Assembly (NCBI RefSeq): GCF_900114315.1
Contig: NZ_FOSQ01000016.1
Location: forward strand, 5,418-69,417
Direction of reading: 5' to 3'
DNA from: Falsiroseomonas stagni DSM 19981
Lineage (GTDB): Bacteria; Pseudomonadota; Alphaproteobacteria; Acetobacterales; Acetobacteraceae
Length of the DNA stretch: 64,000 nucleotides
Below, one piece after another: positions 58,174 to 64,000 of this stretch; within the stretch, counting starts at the first letter, position 1, and the number at the start of each line of letters is the position of its first letter. A program made the position numbers and the translations under genes. The notes beneath the pieces were generated by a model that made no database searches, was not told the origin of the DNA, and saw only the letters and a list, made by a program, of their open reading frames with translations.

Positions 58174-59181
58174 TCAGCGCATCGGCACCGGATACAGCAG
58201 GCCGCCGCGGTCATAGAGCTGGTTGAGCCCCCGGACGAGCCCGATCGGCGATCCGCCGCCGAGGTTGCGCTCATACATCTCGGCATAATTGCCGACCTGC
58301 GTGACCACGCGGAACATCCAGTCATCCGGCAGGCCGAGCGGCGCGCCCAGCCCCGGCAGGCCGCCCAGCAGCCGCCGGATGCGCGGCGGCCCGCTGTCGC
58401 GCAGCGTGGCGGCATTGGCGGAGGTGATGCCCATCGCCTCCGCCTCGATCAGCGCGTTCACCGTCCAGAAGGCGATCTGCTCCCACTGCCGGTCGCCATC
58501 CCGCACGAAGGGGCCGAGCGGCTCCCGGCTGATGACATCGGGCAGCATCACATGCTCCGCCGTGCCGAAGCGCGTCGCCACCAGCCCGGCCAGCGGCACC
58601 ATGTCCGCGCTCAGCGCCGCGCAGCGCCCCTCCCCAAAGGCCGCCAGCAATTCGGCCAGCGTCGGCAGGGCGAGCGGCGTGATGGCGATGCCCGCCCGCT
58701 TCGCCGCATCGGCCAGCGACTGTTCATTGGTGGAACCCGCGGTCACGCAGACGGTCCGGCCGGCCAGGCCGGCCAGGTCCTCGATCCCCGACGCGCGCCG
58801 CACCACGAAGCCCTGGCCGTCGAACACCGTGACGCCGGCCGCCGCCAGGCCCATCGCGGTGTCGCGCATCATCGTCTGGGTGGCGGCGCGGGCCACCAGG
58901 TCCACGCGCCCGGCGGCGGTGGCGGCCAGGCTGTCCGCCATGCTGCCGGGCACGAAGCGGACCTTGCCCGCATCCCCCAGCGCCGCCGCCGCCACGGCAC
59001 GGCAGGTATCGGCATCGATCCCCGCCATCCGGCCATCCGCCCCCGCCACGGCGAAGCCGGGCAGGCCGGTATGGACGGCGCAGAGCACCTCCCCCCGCGC
59101 GCGCACGGCATCGAGGGTGGAGGGCTGCGCCGCGGCGGCGAGCGGGAGGCCCATCATCAGGGTCGCGATCAGCTTGCGCAT
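58174..59181 (-). CDS. Amino-acid ABC transporter substrate-binding protein (AapJ/BztA-like), copy 1
   Basis: The protein has 335 residues. Signal peptide MRKLIATLMMGLPLAAAA. Domain of the polar amino acid-binding family 3 (PAAT): TLDAVRARGEVLCAVHTGLP, GIDADTCRAVAAAALGDAGK, VTAGSTNEQSLAD, and the AapJ-type C-terminal half (FWTVNALIEAEAMGITSANA, VVTQVGNYAEMYERN). It captures amino acids in the periplasm. No permease or ATPase gene is next to it. It follows its paralog on the same strand with 16 bp between. Confidence 0.88.
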   Translation of the reverse strand: MRKLIATLMMGLPLAAAAQPSTLDAVRARGEVLCAVHTGLPGFAVAGADGRMAGIDADTCRAVAAAALGDAGKVRFVPGSMADSLAATAAGRVDLVARAATQTMMRDTAMGLAAAGVTVFDGQGFVVRRASGIEDLAGLAGRTVCVTAGSTNEQSLADAAKRAGIAITPLALPTLAELLAAFGEGRCAALSADMVPLAGLVATRFGTAEHVMLPDVISREPLGPFVRDGDRQWEQIAFWTVNALIEAEAMGITSANAATLRDSGPPRIRRLLGGLPGLGAPLGLPDDWMFRVVTQVGNYAEMYERNLGGGSPIGLVRGLNQLYDRGGLLYPVPMR

Positions 59182-59197
59182 GGCGTCGTCCTCCGCG

Positions 59198-60226
59198 TCA
59201 GCGCAACGGCATCGGGTAGTGCAGCCCGCCGCGGTTCCAATTGTCGTTCAACCCGCGGTCCAGGCCGAAGGGGCTGCCGGCGCCCAGGCTGCGGTCGAAC
59301 ACCTCGGCATAGTTGCCGACCTGCGCGATCACCTGCAGCGCCCAATCCTCCGCCAGGCCCAGCGCGGCGCCGATCCCCGGCTCCACCCCCAGCAGCCGCC
59401 ACAGCGCAGGTTCGTTGCGCTGCATCACCGCCACCAGGTTGCTGCTCGCCGCCTCCAGCTCCTCCGCCTCCAGCATCGCCTGCAGCGTCCAGAAGACGAT
59501 CGCGCGCCAGGCCGGATCGCCGGCGCGGACGAAGGGGCCGAGCGGCTCCCGCGTCACGACCGTGGTCAGCACCCGGAACCCCGCGGGGTTCGCGAGGTCG
59601 CTGATCCGCCGGACCATGAGCTGGGAGGCATCGGACGCAGCCGCGTCGCATTCCCCGGCCTCCAGCGCCCGCACCATGGCCGTGCCATCCGCCGATTCCG
59701 TGATGGCGAGCCCGGTGCCCAGCGCCGCTTCCAGCGCCTCCCGCGTCGCCGCGCCGCCGGCGGCGCTGATGCAGAGGCGCCGTCCCGCGAGGTCTCCCGG
59801 CAGGGTGACCGCCGACGCCGCCGGCACCAGGAAGCCGAGCCCGTCGAAATAGAGCGTCCCGGCCGAGGCGACGCCGCGCCCCGCTTCCCGCGAATAGAGC
59901 CGGGTGGCGTTGCGGGCGACGAGGTCCGCGCCACCGGCCTCCAGCGTCCCCAGCGCCTCGGCCACCGTGGTGACGGTCGCGAAGCGCACCTTCCCCGCAT
60001 CGCCCAGCGCCGCCGCCGCGACGGCCCGGCAGAAATCGGCATCGAGGCCGCGCATCGCGCCCCCCGCATCGGCGGCGGAGAAGCCGGGCAGGCTGCCATT
60101 GACGATGCAGCGCACCTCGCCGCGCGCCCGGATCTCGGTCAGCGTCGGGCTCACGGGCTGTGCCGCCGCGGTTTGTGCGGTGGCAGACAGGGCCAGCAGC
60201 AGGGCGGCAAGGACAGGGCGGATCAT
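59198..60226 (-). CDS. Amino-acid ABC transporter substrate-binding protein (AapJ/BztA-like), copy 2
   Basis: The protein has 342 residues; signal peptide MIRPVLAALLLALSATAQT. It aligns along its length with the copy at 58174: EIRARGEVRCIVNGSLPGFS, GLDADFCRAVAAAALGDAGK, FWTLQAMLEAEELEAASSNL, VIAQVGNYAEVFDRSLGAG. The two have clearly diverged, so this is an old tandem duplication and ligands may differ. Upstream of it is the DUF4189 gene. No transport partners are in the window, so it probably shares a permease encoded elsewhere. Confidence 0.87.
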   Translation of the reverse strand: MIRPVLAALLLALSATAQTAAAQPVSPTLTEIRARGEVRCIVNGSLPGFSAADAGGAMRGLDADFCRAVAAAALGDAGKVRFATVTTVAEALGTLEAGGADLVARNATRLYSREAGRGVASAGTLYFDGLGFLVPAASAVTLPGDLAGRRLCISAAGGAATREALEAALGTGLAITESADGTAMVRALEAGECDAAASDASQLMVRRISDLANPAGFRVLTTVVTREPLGPFVRAGDPAWRAIVFWTLQAMLEAEELEAASSNLVAVMQRNEPALWRLLGVEPGIGAALGLAEDWALQVIAQVGNYAEVFDRSLGAGSPFGLDRGLNDNWNRGGLHYPMPLR

Positions 60227-60236
60227 GGCAGGGTCC

Positions 60237-61046
60237 TCAGCAGCCGGTGGCGACGACGCGGCAGGTGGACCCGCCCGGCAGGCGCCGGCAGGAATCGAGC
60301 GCCGCCGCTTCCGCCGCCTGCGCCGTTTCCGCCGTCGCGGTCAGGTTGCGGTTCAGCACCATGGTGCTGAGGTCGCCGGTCATCGCCACGGCGTTGGGGT
60401 GGCGCGATACCGCCTGCACCAGCGCGCCGCAGCGATTGACGATCTCCTCCACGAATTTGCAGGGCACCCGGCCGGCCATGGTCTGGCAGGACCGCACGGC
60501 CTGGGTGTTCACCGCCAGGCGATCCGCGCCGCCATTGCCGAAGCCCCAGGCGGCCATCGGCGCGTCGGTCGCATAGATGGCGCCGAAGCGGCTGCCCGGC
60601 GGTGGCGCGGCGGATGGCCCGGTGGAGACGCCCCGCCCATCGCCCGACGCCACCGCGGCCTGCGCCGTGCCGATCGCCTGGAAGCAGGGGCCGGACTCGA
60701 TCCCGCCCGTGGTGGCGCCGCACACGGCCAGCCGGGGGCGCGCATTGCGCTGCGCCGGCAGGGCCATGCGGTACATCGCCCCTTCCCGGCAGCGGCTGTC
60801 CCAATAGGCGGTGCGGGCTGCATCGAAGCCGGAGAAGGCGATGGCGCTGATGGCCTGGCATCCGGCCGCGCTGCCGGTGATGAAGCGGAACACCTCCGCC
60901 CGCCGCGCCGTCTCCTCCATCCCCGCAAGCTGGTCATGCAGCGGGTTGCCGGTCTGCGCCCTTGCCCCGGCAACCGGCAGGACCAGGGCGATGAACCCGG
61001 ACAGCAGCGCGAGGCGAACCCCGCACAACGACAGGAGTCGGAGCAT
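60237..61046 (-). CDS. Secreted DUF4189 domain protein
   Basis: The protein has 269 residues after GGGGAG. Signal peptide LLSGFIALVLPVAGARAQ. The C-terminal domain has AWGFGNGGADRLAVNTQAV, RSCQTMAGRVPCKFVEEIVN and RNLTATAETAQAAEAAALDS, typical of DUF4189, a Cys-containing periplasmic domain of unknown function. A second partial copy of the pattern may be at the N-terminal (ITGSAAGCQAISAIAFSGFD). It precedes the two SBP genes by 10 bp and may be co-transcribed with them. Confidence 0.78.
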   Translation of the reverse strand: MLRLLSLCGVRLALLSGFIALVLPVAGARAQTGNPLHDQLAGMEETARRAEVFRFITGSAAGCQAISAIAFSGFDAARTAYWDSRCREGAMYRMALPAQRNARPRLAVCGATTGGIESGPCFQAIGTAQAAVASGDGRGVSTGPSAAPPPGSRFGAIYATDAPMAAWGFGNGGADRLAVNTQAVRSCQTMAGRVPCKFVEEIVNRCGALVQAVSRHPNAVAMTGDLSTMVLNRNLTATAETAQAAEAAALDSCRRLPGGSTCRVVATGC

Positions 61047-61227
61047 GAGATGGCACTCCCCTGGCGATTGAACTCTCGCCTGACGCGAATATCTCCCCCT
61101 GCTTCGCGCGCCACGGGACTATCGACAAGTTACGATACGGACTCAGGCCATCACGATTAGTTGCATAGACGCGATGTCATACTATTCACGGGATCGTGAT
61201 GCCTGCCGCGCTCGACGGCGCAGGGCG

Positions 61228-62457
61228 CTAGCCGAGCCCGACCAGCCCCCGCGCGAAATCCCGCGCCGTGAAGGGCCGCAGATCGCCCGCCTTCTCCCCC
61301 ACCCCCACCATATGCACCGGCAGGCCGATCTCCTGCGCCAGCGCCACCACCACGCCGCCCTTGGCGCTGCCATCCAGCTTGGTGACGGCCAGGCCCGAGA
61401 CCTCCACCATCTCCTTGAAGATGCGCACCTGCTGGATGGCGTTCTGGCCCGTGGTGGCGTCCAGGGTCAGCAGGACGGAATGGGGCGCGGCGGGTTCCAG
61501 CTTCCGCATCACGCGGATGATCTTCCGCAGTTCCTCCATCAGGGCGGATTTGTTGTGGAGTCGCCCGGCGGTATCCACCAGAAGCACGTCCACGCCCTCG
61601 GCCTTCGCGCGCGCCAGCGCGTCATGCGCCAGCCCCGCCGCATCGGCGCCCTGCTTCGCGGGCACCACCACGGCGCAGCCCGTACGCTCCCCCCAGATCT
61701 GCAGCTGCTCCACCGCCGCAGCCCGGAAGGTGTCCCCGGCCGCGAACATCACCTTCAGCCCCTGCTCCCGGTATTGCTGGCCGAGCTTGGCGATGGTGGT
61801 CGTCTTGCCCGTGCCGTTCACCCCCACCATCAGCACGACATGCGGCGCGTGGGACCGTTCGATCACCAGTGGCTGCGCGACGGGGGCCAGGATCTCCGCG
61901 ATCGCCTCCGCCAGCGCGGCCTTCACCTCCTCATCCGTCACTTCCCGCCCGAAGCGCGTCTTGCGGAAGCCCTCCACGATGCGGCGGGATGCCGCGACGC
62001 CGAGGTCGGCGCCGATCAGCGTCTCCTCCAGCTCCTCCAGCGCCTCCTCATCCAGGCGGCGCTTGCGGAAGACGGTGGTGATGGCGTCGGTCAGCCGCGC
62101 GGTGGAGCGTGACAGCCCGGCCTTGAGGCGCGCGAACCAGCCGCCCTTCGCGGCTTCCTCGGGCCGGGGTTCCGGCTCGCTGCTCGCCAGCGCCTCCCGC
62201 AGCGCCGCGGCATCCTCCGGCGGCGGCAGCGGCGCGGTCGCGGGCTCCTCCGGTATCGGCCCGGCGGGCTCGGGCAGCCGCGCCTCGAAATCCGGGGCGG
62301 TGCCGGCGGCGGGCGGCGCGGGCGGCACCGGCACCACCGATGGCGGGGCCGGCGCGGCGCTGCCCGGCGGATAGGCTTCCGCGGGATGCCCCGGCTGTTC
62401 CGGCGCTTGTGCCGGTTCCTTGCCGCGGATGCGGTCCCAGAGCCCCTTGAGTGCCAT
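61228..62457 (-). CDS. ftsY: Signal recognition particle receptor FtsY
   Basis: The protein has 409 residues. An acidic/Pro-rich A region (about 1-105) precedes the NG domain (four-helix bundle, then GTPase): GVNGTGKTTTIAKLG, LLVDTAGRLHNKS, VTKLDGSAKGGVV, and the VGVGEKAGDLRPF motif. It docks SRP-ribosome complexes at the membrane for co-translational insertion with YidC/SecYEG. Last of dapF-mtaB-ftsY, five bases after mtaB. Confidence 0.97.
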   Translation of the reverse strand: MALKGLWDRIRGKEPAQAPEQPGHPAEAYPPGSAAPAPPSVVPVPPAPPAAGTAPDFEARLPEPAGPIPEEPATAPLPPPEDAAALREALASSEPEPRPEEAAKGGWFARLKAGLSRSTARLTDAITTVFRKRRLDEEALEELEETLIGADLGVAASRRIVEGFRKTRFGREVTDEEVKAALAEAIAEILAPVAQPLVIERSHAPHVVLMVGVNGTGKTTTIAKLGQQYREQGLKVMFAAGDTFRAAAVEQLQIWGERTGCAVVVPAKQGADAAGLAHDALARAKAEGVDVLLVDTAGRLHNKSALMEELRKIIRVMRKLEPAAPHSVLLTLDATTGQNAIQQVRIFKEMVEVSGLAVTKLDGSAKGGVVVALAQEIGLPVHMVGVGEKAGDLRPFTARDFARGLVGLG

Positions 62458-62462
62458 GGATG

Positions 62463-63713
62463 CTACGCCGCCTCCGCGATCAGGCCCTGGTCGTCCACGC
62501 CAACGACGCGCAGCCGGCGCAGTTCGCCGGCCTGGCCGCGTCCCTCCGCCAGCCGCACCGGCGCGAAATGCTCGCTATGCCCCCGGCCGGAGGCCTCGAA
62601 CAGCACGCGCTCCTCCGCCCCCAGCCGCCCGGCATGGAAGCGCCGCGCCGCCGCCTGGCCCGCCGCCCGCAGCCGTGCCGCGCGCTCGCGCCGAACGGGC
62701 ACGGGCAGTTGCGGCATGCGCGCGGCCGGGGTGCCGGGGCGTTCGGAATAGGGGAAGACATGCAGGAAGGAGAGGTCGGCCTCCTCCACCAGCGCCATCA
62801 TCGCCGCGAAATGCGCCTCGGTCTCGGTCGGGAAGCCGGCGATCAGGTCGGCGCCCAGCGCGATGCCCGGCCGCAGGTCCCGCGCCCGCCGCGCCAGCGC
62901 CAGCGCCCCCGCCCGGCTGTGCCGGCGCTTCATGCGCTTCAGGATCAGGTCATCCCCGTGCTGGAGCGACAGGTGCAGATGCGGCATCAGCCGCGGTTCC
63001 TCCGCCAGCAGCCGCCAGAGGTCGTCGTCCATCCCGGCCGGGTCGATCGAGGAAAGCCGCAGCCGCGGCAATTCCGGCACCAGCGCCAGCAGCCGCCGCA
63101 CCGCCTGGCCGAGGGTCGGCCGGCCGGGCAGGTCCGGCCCGTAGCTCGCGATATCGACGCCGGTCAGCACCACCTCCCGGTACCCCGCCGCCACCATTGC
63201 CCGCGCCTGCTCCACCAGCGCGCCGAGCGGCACGGATCGTGACGGCCCGCGCCCCTGGGGGATGACGCAGAAGGTGCAGCGATGGTCGCAGCCCTGCTGC
63301 ACCTGGAGCATGGCGCGCGCCCGCCCGCTGAATTCCGTGACCAGCGGCGGCGCAACGGCGTCGGCCAGCATGATGTCGGACACCGGCGCGGGCGGGGCCG
63401 ACAGCGCCGCCCAGGTCGCGGGCTTCAGCTTCTCCGCATTGCCGATCACGCGCTCCACCCCCGGCAGGGCGGCCCAGGCAGCGGGCGCGATCTGCGCCGC
63501 GCAGCCCGTGACGATGATGCGAACGCCGGGCCGTTCGCGGGCCACGCGGCGGATGGCCTGGCGCGCCTGCGCCTCGGCCTCCGCCGTCACGGCGCAGGTG
63601 TTCACCAGCACCGTCCCCTCGCCCGCGCCGCCCTCCGCCGCCAGCCCTCGCATGGCGGCGGATTCGAAGGCGTTGAGCCGGCAGCCGAAGGTCAGGACCT
63701 CAGGCTGGCTCAT
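62463..63713 (-). CDS. mtaB: tRNA (t6A37) methylthiotransferase MtaB
   Basis: The protein has 416 residues from ATG 63713 ([18 protein letters not shown]). The N-terminal UPF0004 domain has Cys in FGCRLN, VNTCAVT and VTGCAAQ for one FeS cluster; the radical SAM motif is CDHRCTFC; a TRAM domain-like end follows. It adds a methylthio group to t6A at position 37 of tRNAs. Its start overlaps the dapF stop by four bases. Confidence 0.93.
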   Translation of the reverse strand: MSQPEVLTFGCRLNAFESAAMRGLAAEGGAGEGTVLVNTCAVTAEAEAQARQAIRRVARERPGVRIIVTGCAAQIAPAAWAALPGVERVIGNAEKLKPATWAALSAPPAPVSDIMLADAVAPPLVTEFSGRARAMLQVQQGCDHRCTFCVIPQGRGPSRSVPLGALVEQARAMVAAGYREVVLTGVDIASYGPDLPGRPTLGQAVRRLLALVPELPRLRLSSIDPAGMDDDLWRLLAEEPRLMPHLHLSLQHGDDLILKRMKRRHSRAGALALARRARDLRPGIALGADLIAGFPTETEAHFAAMMALVEEADLSFLHVFPYSERPGTPAARMPQLPVPVRRERAARLRAAGQAAARRFHAGRLGAEERVLFEASGRGHSEHFAPVRLAEGRGQAGELRRLRVVGVDDQGLIAEAA

Positions 63714-64000
63714 CCGGCATAGGCCGCCAGGTCCAGCACCCCGGAGAAGCTGGTGGCGACGGGGCCGGTCATCAGCACATGGCCGTCGCCCTCCCGCCAT
63801 TCCATCACCAGGTCGCCGCCCGGCATGGTGATGGTGGCGCGGCGCCCGGTCAGGCCGCGGCGATGCGCGTTCACGATGGTGGCGCAGGCGCCGGACCCGC
63901 AGGCCAGCGTCATGCCCGCGCCGCGTTCCCACATCACCAGCCGGATATGGTCGGGCGACATCACCTGCGCGAAGCCGATATTGGCGCGGTCGGGGAAGAT
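63710..64000 (-). CDS. dapF: Diaminopimelate epimerase, C-terminal part (5' end outside window)
   Basis: The visible 96 codons begin at the window edge with [14 protein letters not shown] and continue with the catalytic Cys motif [18 protein letters not shown] and the C-terminal [10 protein letters not shown]. This is DapF, which converts LL- to meso-diaminopimelate, the next step after DapE at 29980. The frame is intact to the edge. First visible gene of dapF-mtaB-ftsY. Confidence 0.95.
   Translation of the reverse strand: MFPDRANIGFAQVMSPDHIRLVMWERGAGMTLACGSGACATIVNAHRRGLTGRRATITMPGGDLVMEWREGDGHVLMTGPVATSFSGVLDLAAYAG

Overview
The window is high-GC DNA from an alphaproteobacterium, most likely of the Acetobacteraceae (Roseomonas-like). 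The evidence is the gene order lptC-lptA-lptB-rpoN-hpf, rpmH-rnpA-yidD-yidC-engB-argB, def-fmt-truA, Hsp20-DUF1150 and dapF-mtaB-ftsY, together with DUF2336, DUF1150 and DUF4189 proteins and very GC-rich third codon positions. Most of the window is conserved chromosomal core; the first 12 kb is accessory. I found no tRNA, rRNA or CRISPR array.

Positions 1-12378 (accessory). A giant minus-strand protein enters from the left edge and starts at 6080. At least 2026 codons are visible, all in tandem Ig-like repeats of about 104 residues. It is followed by a 1.1 kb stretch without a convincing gene, then by an overlapping plus-strand pair: a zinc-ribbon SAM methyltransferase with a long helical tail and an RgpF-like glycan protein (7203-9970). 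Positions 9971-12378 are an insertion-sequence graveyard with fragments of IS3, IS256 and IS66 elements.

Positions 12379-24972 (plus strand, core). A MASE1-GGDEF protein with an altered GG[D/E]EF motif is followed by a short RNase D. The LPS-export genes lptCAB run into rpoN and hpf, and a sigma-54-like promoter lies in front of lptC. Next come rpmH-rnpA-yidD-yidC-engB (ribosomal protein L34, RNase P, membrane protein insertion, division GTPase), a small secreted protein and argB.

Positions 25014-35047. On the minus strand are an APH-like kinase and a GGDEF-DUF2336 pair. On the plus strand are dapD-dapE (lysine/peptidoglycan precursor), a small membrane protein and an Ldh2-type dehydrogenase. 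On the minus strand is def-fmt-truA (protein N-terminus and tRNA maturation).

Positions 35048-51723. An Hsp20 gene with a ROSE-like RNA thermometer leads a plus-strand series: DUF1150, a flavin disulfide oxidoreductase, 3-hydroxybutyrate dehydrogenase, a patatin-like lipase and a hypothetical protein. A mixed metabolic and transport section follows: zinc ADH, DUF3293, RlmI-like methyltransferase, EamA exporter, class II aldolase, AhpD-like protein, carbamoylase-type amidohydrolase, coiled-coil protein, VIT1/CCC1 transporter, esterase and cation/proton antiporter. GC-rich hairpin repeats lie at 46075-46171.

Positions 51735-64000. The carbon-metabolism genes tkt, gap and pgk share a strand; gap is followed by a 24-bp perfect inverted repeat and a small convergent secreted-protein gene. 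Then come a NUDIX hydrolase coupled to a proline-rich secreted protein, two tandem orphan amino-acid-binding proteins, a DUF4189 protein and the minus-strand dapF-mtaB-ftsY operon, which runs off the right edge.
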